A DNA stretch of 64,000 bases from NCBI GenBank assembly GCA_024509875.1, contig JAMPIV010004467.1:62001-126000 (forward strand). Reading direction: 5' to 3'. A model generated the notes under the pieces. That model saw only the letters and a program-made list of their open reading frames with translations, did no database searches and had not been told where the DNA came from. The number at the start of each line of letters is the position of its first letter. The stretch's first letter is position 1. This document shows, piece by piece, positions 44,203-56,539 of the stretch. The stretch comes from Oreohelix idahoensis (Eukaryota; Mollusca; Gastropoda; Stylommatophora; Oreohelicidae). The position numbers and the translations under genes were made by a program.

Positions 44203-45270
44203 TGTAGCCGGGGCAGGGAAATGTCTCTTATGTCTTACTGAGAGTTTTCCTTTTTATATAACAGAGAGCAGATGTTTAACTGGCCTAATCACCAGAGATC
44301 TAGATTTCTCTCCTAAATTGGGGTTACCAAGTTCGATTTTCTTCTCTTAGGTGTTGATGTAGCAAATTTAAATGAGATGGATAGATTTCGTAGCTTAATC
44401 TCAAACTGTAGTAATTCACCTTTTCAACAGCGTTCTATTTCATGCAAATCTTTTAATATCTTTCAGCATGAACTTAAATTTCAACAAAAGTCTGGAATTC
44501 AGAACATTTTTACAATAATAAGCACAATAAAGTTCTAACATATCATCAGATGCTTTCATCGATGCAAAGATCCCTTTCGCATCTTTATCTCATAGGCCTA
44601 CTCAATTGTCAAATATGGCAAACTTTTTCATTCCACCGTGTTCCTTCCTTTAGGTTAACGTCTTATTTTAGGTTTGACGACATTTTCCCATCTCTTCAGA
44701 TTAGTCCTTGATTTCTTTATCATCATAAGTATTCCTTGAGTTAAATATTTTCCAACACAAGGATATTTTCTGCTCAGCATGGTTTGAGGTGTAAGACTAG
44801 TTTTGCAAATTGACTCAATCCTCGAACCTAGTTCTGCTGCGACTAGGGTTGGAAGCTCTATTCAAAATATACATTGAATGATAGTCACTACTTACGCAAG
44901 TAAGAAATATAAAACCACTCAATGTCCTGAAATACACATTTTATAATAAATGTTGAAGTTGATTTCCTCAAACTAAGGAATATGTAGAGCTGGACCAGAC
45001 ACGTCCTCTTCAGTTGCGCTCCTTCCTTCTACTCTAGATGGCGTCGTTGTTCTACATTCCCCGGGGTAAATCTGAGCTATCCGATTGGTCAGGGGAAATC
45101 ACCCAACTATTAGAAATAGCGTGTAGAAGCGACTCTGCCCTAAATATGTGACACTATAATTTATTATATTCTGTTTCTCATAAAATATAAAATTATGGGG
45201 TAGTCTGTGCTTCCTCCGTCTTGTTGGAGTATAGCGTGTTTTCCGAATAAGCACGGTATACACGGCTACA
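44203..45270. mobile_element. Solo LTR-like insertion, 1068 bp
   Basis: Begins TGTAGCCG and ends CGGCTACA, and is flanked by TATA at 44199-44202 and 45271-45274. The undisturbed site in copy A (221-230, CCTATAGGTT) has TATA only once, so this is a 4-bp target duplication. TG and CA ends with a 4-bp duplication fit an LTR. No coding sequence and no second LTR were seen, so recombination between LTRs may have removed an internal region. The orientation is not determined. A non-autonomous Ginger-like DNA element also has 4-bp duplications and TGT ends and cannot be excluded. Confidence 0.7.
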
Positions 45271-46010
45271 TATAGGTTTTACCAGTAATGCCAATATTTT
45301 TCATTTTGTAAAGAGCTCCATCACTCCAGCATTCATCATATACTCTAGAGACATCCAAAAAGACTGCCACTTTTTCTCTTTCCTCTTGAACCCTTGCTTT
45401 ACATCCTGTTCTAATCTTACAAGCTGGTCTAATCTTACTTCTGTCTGCCCTAAACCCAGACTGGTTTGGGCTATAAAACTGATTTTTTTCCAGGTAGAAT
45501 TTAACTCTTTTGTTAACAACAGTTTCCAGTATCTTACCTAGTTGTGATGTAAAGGAGATAGGACTATGTGAAATTACATCATGGGCTTCCTTATTGGGTT
45601 TTAGGACGGGTACTATCATAGTTACTTTCCATACTTTTGGTATCTTTCCTAAGCTCCAGATTTTGTTATAAAGGGAAGTTATTACGTTTTATAGTTTTTT
45701 TTTGTATTTTCTTAAGGATTTTATAACTAAGCATATCATGACCTGAGGCAGTGTTAGATTTCTCTTCTATTGCACTAGTTACTTCTTCCTCTGTTATATC
45801 AGCACCTAAATAGCTTGTTTCATCTATCTGATCTGGTAGTTCCTTTAAAAACTGTATCCAATATCTTTCTGTTCTCTCATTTTCTTCCTGTCCAAGACTA
45901 CTTTTTGAACTGACTATATAGAAATACTCAGCAAGGGAATTAGCTTTTTCTTTATCTGGTTCTGCTCTGGTAGTTTGATTGTTGGCATTATTGTTTTCTT
46001 ATTGTTCCCT
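45271..46010 (-). pseudogene. RT N-terminal part and linker of I-like LINE copy B
   Basis: The minus-strand frame 45619-45266 has MIVPVLKPNKEAHDVISHSP, LGKILETVVNKRVKFYLEK, SPNQSGFRADRS and AVFLDVSRVYDECW (motif A, with both Asp). Upstream to 46010 lies the linker, with pieces matching copy A 1613-1822. In copy A the corresponding motif A is the site of the family A LINE insertion. Confidence 0.78.
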
Positions 46011-46059
46011 TTGGTTGCCTTAACCTTTTTCCATATTTCTTTAATTTGGGTGCTAGGTT

Positions 46060-47122
46060 TAAGTGACTGACAAAACTCCTTCCAGTTAGTTTCTTTGGCT
46101 TTAAATATTATTCTGTTAGATTCATTCCTAATATGTTTATACTCATCATAGTTTTCTTCTGTTCTTTAATTCTATATTTTTATAAGGCCCTTTTTCTTCT
46201 CTCATGAATTTCTGCACAGCTTTTATTCCACCAGGCAACTGGTTCTTTATTCCACTGAGTTTTTCTTTTCTTATTAATGTTATTTATTGGTTTTAGGTGC
46301 TGTGGCATATTTTTATTTGGTATATATTTTATTGCTATTTTAAGAAATTTCATTGGTCAGTGTTTCTGCCCACAAGTCAGTATCATCTGATTCCATGCTT
46401 TTATATTCCATCACCTCCAGCTCTGATTGGAAGGCTTCCCAGTTTGCTTTTTTATAGTTGAAAGTCGGTTTCTCTGGTTCTGGGTTTGGAGCTGCGTTTT
46501 ATGCATGGTTACTATAATGGGCAGATGATCTGAGTTTGTGTCTTGTAACACTTCCCAATTTACATTCGCTCGGTTGTTAGTTGCTATGCTTATGTCTATT
46601 GCTGAGTCTGCCCTGTTAGCTTGTGGATTAATTCTAGTTGCAGTTCCATCATTTAGTATTAGCAGTTCATTATTTTCTATAAAGTCAAGTAGGCGCTTTC
46701 CTGCATTGTCTGCATGTTGTCCACCCCAAGCATAATGGTGGGAATTACAGTCGCCTACTATGACTGTTTTGGGGCATATTCTGGTGCTTATGACTAGTAT
46801 TTCTTCATCTTTAATTGTGCCATTTTTAGCGTATACATTTAAGATTGTTAGATTGTTTGGTTCAGCTGCTATAGTAACCTGGATACCTTCTATGTTGGTT
46901 GTATCAAATACTTCCCAGTCTATAATTGTTAATGTTTCGTTAACTAAGACTGCCACACCCCTCCTCTACCTTCTTTCCTATCGTGCCTACGTATCTTAAA
47001 GCCCTTACAACTATCGTATATCTACTGTTTGGTTTTAAATGTGTCTCTCGAAGAGCATATATAGTGTTCTTTTTGATACCCCTACAATTCCACTGGACAA
47101 TTCTACATTCTTTCTTATCCAT
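46060..47122 (-). pseudogene. AP-like endonuclease of I-like LINE copy B
   Basis: The minus-strand ORF2 starts near 47122 with MDKKECRIVQWNCRGIKKN (the WN box), and an ETHLKP piece (Glu box) follows after a frame change. The frame 46956-46411 carries ILNVYAKNG, VGDCNSHHYAWG, the SAIDISI box and TNSDHLPIIVT. In the GDFN box Phe has become Cys. The tail to 46060 matches the AWWNKSCAEIHE region of copy A. The enzyme would nick target DNA, but this copy is broken by several frame changes. Confidence 0.8.
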
Positions 47123-47313
47123 TGTTTATATTATCTAGTATCCCTTTTGTTTTGTGTTAGAACTATTAGTTTGCTCTTAGTTTGTATTGGCCCTATCAGT
47201 TGCTTGAGGCATAAGGTCTACTCTTCGTGGTGATTCTTTTATGTAATTAAAGATTTTTTTCAATACTTGGGTTTGTGCTGATTCTTCTGTTCTTTCCTCT
47301 ATCAAAACTCTCT

Positions 47314-48856
47314 TTATGTGCTTGGTGGTTTTGTTTCCCGTTCTTTCCATTTGGATTCTTGCTTTTGTTTGCCACTTTCCTTTTCTGTTGCTTCTCTGAC
47401 TATGTTAATCTCCTGTCTCTGATTTTCTTTCCTTTTTAGTGTAATTTCATTATCCTCTTTCAGATCAGATAGTTTAACTAGTATCATTTCATTTTCTTCT
47501 TTCAGTGCTGACAATTTAACTACATCCTGGGCAATTTGGTGCTGTATGGCTTTCATTTCTTGAAGCATTGCCTCTGCACTTTTCAGTGCATTCGTACCTT
47601 CCAAGGATGTAGTTGAACCATCCGACTGATTTTTGGTACTGTTTTGTTACTATCTACCTGGTTCTTACTTTCTTTAGCCAACTGTGTTTTAATCATTTTA
47701 ACTTCCTCTTGTGCACTCTTGATTTCTGTTATTACTTTAGTGTTCTTATATGTATTATTTTCCTTTATATCTTTAATGACCGTTTTGAAAGGGGTTTTGG
47801 TTGTTATTGATTCCTTCAGTGCTTTTTTGGTCTGCTGATACACTGAGCAGCCCTGGAACCTGGCGCTGTGGTTCCCTTTGCAGTTAATGCATTTTCTGTT
47901 TTCATTAACCTTTTTATAGTCAGTATATGACTTAGCCTTTTCAACACAAAACCTACATACTGTCTTACCCCTGCAACTGTGTCGGCCATTGCCAAATTCC
48001 ATGCAGTTGGAGTACTGCAAAACTGGGGGAATTAGGGCTTCTGTGTTCTTTTCAGCTTTCCCAAATAGCTCTGTCTGGGGGGGGGGGGTTTCCTCCCTTC
48101 CTTCGTTATTACTACCACTAGGGTTACTACACTCCCTTTCACTGTTATTCGTTCCACGTGTACCAGCTTTAAATCTGGGTTCTGCTTGGCCAGGTTGTTT
48201 AAAACTTCCTCACCTGACAGGCTTGGGTTTATACCTTTTACAACACATCTTCTGGTTTCTTTTGAATATTCTATTTGTATTTTGATGTTGTGGGACAGTT
48301 TGATCAATTTAGGTTTTTCCTGCAGTTCTTGTAGTAAAGTTTTGGTTTTTTTCTGTTTCATATAGTGTTAGCATTACTCCATTGTTTTGTTTTTGTACTT
48401 TGGCAATGGTTTTTTTACTTTTTCCAGAATTACCAGGATTTTGTCGTCCGGGAGAGATCGAAGCTTGGTTTCTGTTCCAGCTATTTGTGCAATTTTAACT
48501 TTTTGGGGGATTTCCTTTCGGTTGTAGTCTTCTTTGTTTTCTCCTCTGGTTTCATGACTTCTTTTGGTTGTGTTTTTCTGGTTGTCCTGATTGTCATCTT
48601 CCTTGGGTCCTATCTTTATGTTAGATGTCCTGGTTCCTGAATTTTCGCCTTTATTGCTTATGCTTATTATTGTTTTTACTTCTGAGTCTCCTTCCAGTTT
48701 TTTCATTAGTATCTCTATCCTGTCATTTATTTCTGTGTCTCTGACTTCATGGTTCGTGTTCCCGTTTTTTTCTGTGAGGTTTAGTGTTTTGTCTTTTTCA
48801 GGTGTCTTAACCCACGCTTGTCCTTCCCCGGACTGTGCCCTGGTTATCGGTGGCAT
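47314..48856 (-). pseudogene. ORF1 (gag-like, zinc knuckle) of I-like LINE copy B
   Basis: Minus strand, four pieces in different frames. 48856-48374 starts MPPITRAQSGEGQAW and is hydrophilic. 48361-48032 has an RNA-binding-like region (RCVVKGINPSLSGEEVLNNL, VHVERITVKG). 48020-47583 has cysteine motifs, CRGKTVCRFC and CINCKGNHSARFQGC, like the CCHC knuckles of I-group ORF1 proteins. 47604-47314 is a Glu/Lys/Gln-rich coiled coil. The protein would coat the LINE RNA. A nine-G run (plus strand) near 48078-48088 marks one frame change. Confidence 0.78.
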
Positions 48857-48879
48857 TTTCCCTGTCTTTTAATTTGCTA

Positions 48880-50500
48880 CTCATCATCATCTCAACCCGT
48901 AACCCGTCATGAGTCGTAGGGGTGCCATGGTGGAAGCATCAGCAGACAGTTTCCTCAACTGCTCTCTATCCTCAGCAATGCGTACAAGTGTGGAAAAACC
49001 GTGTCCTGCCCATTCTTTGATGTTATCAGCCCAGTAATTTCTTTGCCTTCCACTTCTCCGGTTACCTTCGACTTTTCCCTTGGAGGATCGTTTTCGAAAG
49101 GGAGTCATGACGAGTTACATGACCAAACCAGGCAAGCTTTCGACGTTTCACTACTGATAAAAGTGGTTCTTTGGGGCCTGCATAGGTGTTTATTTTCTCT
49201 CTAACATAGACATTTGTTTTGTGCTCTTTATAGCAAATGCGCAAAATTCTTCTATAATATTTATACTCGAAAGCCTGAATCCTTCGCTCCGTATCTGCAG
49301 TGAGTGTCCAGCCCTCACATCCATACAAGAGAATAGATAATACAAGTGATTTGTATAATTTGATCTTCACAGGAAAACTGATGTTACTTTTCCAGATCAC
49401 ATTCAGCCTTGTCATGGCAGCTGAGGCCATCTCAAGTCTTGTCAGGATTTCTTTACTTGATCTTCCTTCAAACATATAGTGGACCCGAGATATTTAAAGG
49501 TGTTAACTTCTTCTAACGTTTGCCCATTTAACGTAATGTTGGTCGGAACATGTTTCTCGTGGCTATTCACCAATATCTTGCTTTTTTAAAAATTAATTTC
49601 CATCCCATACGTTCTTGTTACTTTCTCCAGTCTAGAGGTAAGGTCTTGAAGTTCTGACTCTGTTCCAGCTATAAGATCGATATCATCAGCAAAACGTAGT
49701 ATGCAAAGAGGTCGGCCACCAATCGATATGGTTGTTTTATAATCGTAGAGAGCCTCCTGCATAATATGTTCTAAATATATATTAAAGAGCACTGTGGACA
49801 GGATACATCCCTGGCGAACTCCTACAGTTGTTTTGAAAAAAATTATCCAATGTCATTGCTTGCAAAAACAGCACTGCTTGCGTCCTTGTATAGTGCTTCA
49901 ATGATATCTATGATGTTGGTATCAACATTGAATTTTCTCTGTATTTGCCATAAGCCTTCATGCCAGACTCGATCAAAGGCTTTTGTGAAAGGGATGAAGT
50001 ATTGGTATAAATCGTGTTGATGCTGGAGATGTTTTTCGATCAATAATCTAATATTGAAGATTTGTTCTGAGGTACTTCTTTTTGGTCTAAAGCCAGCCTG
50101 TTCCTCTGACAAGATTTCTTCTGATTTCTGTTTTATTCTGTTCAAAAGTATCCTTAACATCACCTTACTTGGATGACTAATAAGGCTAATGGTTCTGTAG
50201 TTCTTGCACATTTTTAGATTTCCTTTCTTTGGAAGAGGTATTACTAATGACTGCGTCCATTCTTTTGGCCATTTTTTTTTGTACTCCATATCTTCTGGCA
50301 AATTGTTGTCATGATTTTTACTATATCTGGTCCTCCATATTTCAAGAGCTCTGCTGGGATATTATCCACACCCGAAGACTTCCCTCCTTTTATCGAACAT
50401 ATAGCCTCTTCCACTTCTTCCCGTAATATTGCTGCATTTGCTACTACTCTTTTATTATGTGCTTGGTTTTGTATGAGCTTTAATGTTTGTCCTTAGTCTC
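48880..50500 (-). mobile_element. 5'-truncated RTE-like LINE (family B), copy 2
   Basis: Minus-strand copy of the LINE at 9928-11276, extending about 470 bp further at the 5' end. The 3' tail is a short GATGATGATGA run (seen as TCATCATCATC at 48880). It abuts the 5' end of I-like LINE copy B. Target duplications were not found. Confidence 0.82.
48887..50460 (-). pseudogene. RT of RTE-like LINE family B, copy 2, broken
   Basis: From right to left the order is as follows. RT entry at about 50440-50300 with GGKSSGVDNIPAELLKYGGP. 50301-49843 with LVIPLPKKGNLKMCKNYRTI, EEQAGFRPKRST and FTKAFDRVWHEG. Near 49830 a frame change in the TGVRQGC region. 49792-49586 with the catalytic LRFADDIDLIAG. 49475-49062 with LYGCEGWTL and LAWFGHVTRHDS. 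The end at 49108-48887 with a basic GNRRSGRQRNYW box. It preserves motif A, which copy 1 lost. At least three frame breaks are present. Confidence 0.83.
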
Positions 50501-51608
<1,108 letters not shown>

Positions 51609-52050
51609 TGTGTCTGTGTATTTGAAAATGTAGTACTTGTTCTCGAAACAAACAGTAACACAAATAATATGGAGTCGTGGGGGGGAGGGGAGGGGTCGAA
51701 AAGACAAAAAGAAGCTTACATGAGACTGCGACAATAGGTCTGGCAAGGATGAAGGCGAATAGCAAAGTCAGGCCGAACAGCGCAAACACATACTTTCTGA
51801 GAGCAGTCAGCACACCCCAAACCGAGTAAATCAGGCAGTAGTTTACCTTTTTTCTACACCGTGCAAATAACATGGAGATGGCGTTAGACCTACCTGGACG
51901 AGGGGCATATCCAGTTAGTATCAGAAAATCTCGAAGACGGCCGGATATAGTGCTACATTTTTCATCGTCGCAACAGGTTATATTGATTGAACTGACTGTG
52001 CCATTTGAATCCAGATTGGATGAGCAACACTCGTTCAAAGCCGCAAAGTA

Positions 52051-53247
52051 CAAGGGGATTGACAAAAGTCTTGGGCCTGACCATGAAGGACATGTCACAG
52101 AGAGCTGAAATTTAGTATAGTGTTTATTCCTTTTCAATATAGCCACCGTATGAATTGACACACGTCTGCCATCTCTGCTTGACCTTGAAAAGACCTTGGG
52201 AGTAGAACACCCTATTTTTCAAACTAAACCAGTCATCACATGCCAGTATAACCTCTTCATCGCTGTCAAAATGATTTCCTTTTAGCTATTTTTTAAGATT
52301 TGGGAATAGAAAAAAGTCTGATGGAGCCAAATCTGGAGATTATGGTGGGGGTGGAAGAATTTCAATATGCAAATCGTTGGCTACTAGCTGCAAAAGCCGT
52401 ACTTTGTGAGAGGGCGCGTTGTCTTGAAGCAAAGGAAGATTTTGAGTGCGCGTTATCCTTCGTTTCCTGGTTAAAACCTTTCTTAGTTTTGTGAGAAGAT
52501 CTGCATAGTACTGTCCATTTACTGTGTTGCCACGAGGCAGATAATCTTTCAAAAGGACACCTTTGCCGTCCCAAAAAACAGTCAGCATCACTTTTCCTGC
52601 AGATTTCTGCGCTCTCGGCTTGACCGGTGTTGGGGAGCCCGGGGTTTTCCATTGCATGCTGGCAATTTTGGATTCGGGGTCATAATGGTGTACCCAAGTC
52701 TCATTTACTGTCACCATGGTCTCCAAAAAATTTTTTGACTGACACTTTTTGAGCAACTGTTGACAGCAATTTACCCTCGTTTGCTTCTGTTTACGTGTCA
52801 ACAGTCGGGGAAACCAGCGTGCACACACTTTTCTCATGTTCAGTCTGTTGTGTAAAATTCTATAAACTGTTCTTTCATTTAGTTTTACTCTACTAGCTAT
52901 CTCCACAATTGTCATTTTTCGATCCTGGTCAATGATTTTCTTCACTCTTGTTGCATTTTCATCGTTGCACTCTGAGGCTGGTCTAGCAGATCTTGGCAGA
53001 TCAGCAACATTTGAGCGGCCGCACTTAAACTGTTGACACCAGTTTTTTACCGAAGTATATGAAGGACAAGAACCACGAAACACTGGTTCCATCTCCCTGT
53101 GTATTTCTTTAGGTGTTTTCCCCTGAAACATCAGAAATTTTATCACAGCTCTGGCCTCCTTCTTTTCCATTGTTTTGTCAAATCTTTGGAGCAGCAGATC
53201 CGGTCAATAGGGTACATTGCGCCGTGCACCGTAGCGGGAAAACCTTG
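52051..53247 (-). mobile_element. mariner transposon copy 3, internally deleted at its 5' end
   Basis: Flanked by TA at 52049-52050 and 53248-53249. The 3' end (left) has a full inverted repeat, CAAGGGGATTGACAAAAGTC. On the right only the last few bases, CCTTG, remain next to the 5' UTR (GTAGCGGGAAAA). About 190 bp that copies 1 and 2 have between those points is gone. The deletion stops just inside the terminus, so the target duplication is preserved. Without a left-type repeat it is probably immobile. Confidence 0.88.
52124..53170 (-). pseudogene. mariner DD34D transposase, copy 3, two stops
   Basis: The longest mariner frame in the window: 276 codons from MEKKEARAV at 53170, through VKLNERTVYRILHNRLNMRK and VNETWVHHYDPES, to LLQDNAPSHKV. 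The first catalytic Asp has become Asn (VDET to VNET). A TAA replaces the Tyr of the YSPDLAPSD box near 52340. A TAG replaces Gln in the NLKKQL region near 52286. The sequence then continues in frame to IEKE and a TAA at 52124-52126. Apart from these changes the protein is uninterrupted. Confidence 0.92.
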
Positions 53248-53475
53248 TATAGTGATCTGGCCGCGGATCTGAGACACGTTGGGTTTACTGCAAGAGTCAT
53301 GGCTGTTAAGGTGGGTGCAAGAGAGCTCGTGGCTGCATCAGTGTATGATTTATTGAAATTGTTGGGGCTGATCGGACTGTCGAGAACAAGGGCACTGAAG
53401 AGGTTTAGTGAAACTGCTGAAAAGGTATCATGCTGGCTGTGGAACATCCGCAATGGTCTAATGAACTCGGGATAG

Positions 53476-53926
53476 TAAACTCTAACCCCACCTGTGGTAC
53501 AGGAAACACCAGAAAAATTTAAAGTTCGCAATACCTTGATCTGTTCGTTGTTTTGGTGAAAAGACTATGTCTTACGGGTAACACGCGGTGTTTTATATCA
53601 GGTGTCGGGCGCAGAAAGATTTCAGTTGCTAGCGCGCAGTGGCTTAACGCCTTGTTGGCTTCGCGCAGGTGTGTCAGGGTCTGTTCCTAGTCGTGGTGTG
53701 CTGCGGAACAACCGCAATAATCTGTCTTCGTCATATGGGTGGTTTACTATCATAATTGCCTCAGGCTGGCGAAATTTTGGATTTTAAAGGTGCAACCAAG
53801 GTGGAATGGGTTCATTTTCTGCACAAGACAACAGAGGGCGTAGACACTAGGGAGTCATGACCCAGGTGGGCCCGCCACGCTTAGGGTGTAAAGGAGAGTA
53901 ATGGGCCGAAACACTTGATGGACGCG
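53476..53926. other. Short gene-free stretch
   Basis: Sequence between the endonuclease-type ORF and repeat X copy 3. A possible 3' region of the former, or part of X. Nothing is recognised. Confidence 0.4.
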
Positions 53927-56539
53927 GGGACCACTTCTGATAATCAGATTGCCTCCTGTTGTATCGCTCTGTATGGAGTTTCCTATTATAACCATCCACT
54001 TTCGCAAGCCCACGTCGCCATAATTTCCCCTGCCTTCACCTTTCCACCTCTGACCTCCCTTTTTCTGCTCCACCAATCAGAACCCCCCTTACATTCTCCA
54101 CTGACCTGCTGAACACGCAGTTTCGTGTCGTCAAGTTCACAACTCTATTGGCCAACTCTTATGACACGACTGACATTCCGTACATACAGCACATACAGTC
54201 CACAGCTGTTGACCATGCTGTGACAATCTTCGTTCTCTTTTGTGCTCGTCGTATAGCATGGGATACTATGGCAGCGGTGGTTCTTGAAGCAATTTGTTTT
54301 ACGTGATGAAGTTACCATCCTCATTCACGACCTCGTATTTGTCGCTTCAACGACATGTCTGAATGTGCAGTGGTTTTATTATGTCTTTGTCTCTTCAAAG
54401 ACCCCCGGGAACTTTACGACATGCTCTTTAGATTATTGCTAACAACGTATTTTTTTGTTTTTGTTTTTGTGGCAATAAAAAATACAAGGTATTTGTCAAA
54501 TTTCCTATGACAGTTATTACTCCTTGTTTCGACATGCATGTTATGTATATCCAGTAGGTACAAGTGTTGATAATAACTTTTTTAAAGAAGAAATTGACTT
54601 GTCAATTACTTTGTAGAAATAGTATATCGTATTATGTGATCATTTAATCGACCTTGACATTTTATGGCAGCGGTCAACCTTGGGTCATGGCTCTCAAGTG
54701 GCATCCTTCTCTTGGCTATTCGGCCTCCATTTTGAACTGAACCCATTTCGTTTAGGGGACATCTCTAAAATGGCTATTTCCAAAGGGTGTTGTAAGAGCC
54801 TGTTTTCGCGCAAGCTTGTGTTCAATATTAAGTTTAATTCAGTTGAGAGACATTTAGTCCTTTCATGCAACACATACAGGCTTTTTTATTATGGCAGTCA
54901 CATTAATGAATGTTAGGTTCCTCCCTTGGAGCGCTTGGCCGGTTACATATACAAACTCGGCAAGTATTGATTCCATACGAGTTGGAGAAAAAGAAAGGAA
55001 AGAGAGGAAGAGGGGGGGGGGGAACAAAAGGCAGTTCCCACATACACAACAAGCACGTAAAGACACTGACTTTTAACGAACTTTCTGTATTCGCTACACA
55101 ACTAGACATTGACATTGGGAACTCTTATCAATGTTCCACTACCATCGCATTGTTATTTCCCTCATACTTAAACTGTAAGATACATTTATGCGTTTTATCT
55201 AAGGGACGTAAATGTTTTTGGAAGGGGAGTAATATGTACAGAAAAGTTAGTTATACCTTTAAAAAAATTAAACAGTTATTTTATACAATTTTGTTTGGAA
55301 CATTTTTGTAGCAAAGGAGGCGTATAAAATGTATTTCAAATTTTGAAGAAGATATTTCTGTCGTTTGTTGCTATTATAAAAATTTACAGTTAAATTTTGT
55401 ATGGGATAAATAAATGCACGCAAGGCTCAATATACGTCAGTAAATATGTATAAGACGAGTTTCTTTGGTGTGTAATGGTTTCCAAACAACGAAATTGTAT
55501 TTTAGACCGTCACAAAGTGCTGTCTAAAGTAACATGGAGACGATGTGTTTCACAAGTCTACTTGTTAGCCCGAAAATGACCAAAAGTCCCTACCAACCTT
55601 CTCAACCAAACATTATAACACGAGCTCACAAGAGGAGCTTTCATTGCATAGTGACTTAAATGGGCATTACAATATATAGAGTCCCCCTCATATATAATAG
55701 TCTCTCGACTCACACATTTAGTGTCATTGTATGGCTCTGAAACATAGAGAACAACGAAGACGTTATAATCCGCAGTGGTTGAATCACACGTAACCGTACG
55801 TTTCCATTGATATGTCGTCTTTAGTGCGTCGCGTTATAGACTAACCATAAATTCTAACGCCTTGTAACTACACGTTATCATGGTCACGTTTTGTGTAATG
55901 TTGTTCAAATAATATCAGTTCTATCAATTCTCTACAGCTCTAAAACGAGAGTTAGTGACTTGAGTCCACATAGCATTGACGCGAGTTAACAGCATTGCTA
56001 GGCATTCGTATCATTTTTTAAAAAAAAATTGGCGAAGCGTGTCCCGTTCAACCTAGCCAGTTATATTAGGGCGCATGTCCAAATATAAAAGACCGTTTAG
56101 TGTGATGATGTTATATATATATAGTCTCTCGACTCACACATTTAGTGTCATTGTATGGCTCTGAAACATAGAGAACAACGAAGACGTTATAATCCGCAGT
56201 GGTTGAATCACACGTAACCGTACGTTTCCATTGATATGTCGTCTTTAGTGCGTCGCGTTATAGACTAACCATAAATTCTAACGCCTTGTAACTACACGTT
56301 ATCATGGTCACGTTTTGTGTAATGTTGTTCAAATAATATCAGTTCTATCAATTCTCTACAGCTCTAAAACGAGAGTTAGTGACTTGAGTCCACATAGCAT
56401 TGACGCGAGTTAACAGCATTGCTAGGCATTCGTATCATTTTTTAAAAAAAAATTGGCGAAGCGTGTCCCGTTCAACCTAGCCAGTTATATTAGGGCGCAT
56501 GTCCAAATATAAAAGACCGTTTAGTGTGATGATGTTATA
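53927..56539 (+). repeat. Unclassified dispersed repeat X, copy 3, longest copy
   Basis: Same order of landmarks as copy 2 (23534) and the inverse of copy 1 (16843): GGGACCACTTCTGAT start, TTTATGGCAGCGGTCAACCT, AAGCTTGTGTT, GCTTGGCCGGTTACATATAC, a purine-rich tract with ten Gs near 55012-55021, and TACGTCAGTAAATATGTATAA. It has about 500 bases (53990-54480) not in copy 2. No ORF of known type. It may be a large non-autonomous transposon or a retrotransposon part. Its right end is a tandem duplication. Confidence 0.72.
55697..56539. repeat. Exact 419-bp tandem duplication (period 424)
   Basis: 55697-56115 and 56121-56539 are identical at every base as far as I can read, separated by a short (TA)n stretch. 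The unit is inside repeat X. Copy 1 (16843) contains one related version in inverse orientation that is much more divergent, so this duplication is very recent or an assembly error. Confidence 0.95.

Larger units (their letters stand above)
39909..48870 (-). mobile_element. I-like LINE copy B, nearly full length, with three nested insertions
   Basis: A minus-strand LINE. From right to left it has ORF1 (48856-47314), endonuclease (47122-46060), RT (46010-43640), RNase H (43200-42664), a C-terminal Cys/His domain (40629-40278) and a 3' region that may end in (GTT)n at 39909-39947. Nested in it are a SINE-like element (40630-40942), a Tc1-like transposon (41056-42661) and a solo LTR (44203-45270). 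Without these the LINE would be about 6 kb. RNase H after RT and a WNCRG endonuclease start place it in the I group. All frames are broken. The 5' end is cut near 48870 by an RTE-like LINE. Confidence 0.82.
51872..53475 (+). pseudogene. Restriction-like endonuclease type ORF, split by mariner copy 3
   Basis: The 51872-52050 part reads [15 protein letters not shown], then [20 protein letters not shown] and TVPFE. The part from 53250 reads YSDLAADLRHVGFTARV, GARELVAASVYDLLKLLGLI and WLWNIRN, to a TAG at 53473. PD followed 14 residues later by E, then TVP, resembles the PD-(D/E)XK endonuclease of R2/NeSL-type LINEs. I recall similar multicopy proteins in animal genomes, but the exact family is uncertain. 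The mariner with its TA lies between, and passing over it keeps the frame open. A TAG stop lies upstream near 51840, so the N-terminus is missing. No RT was seen nearby. Confidence 0.55.
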
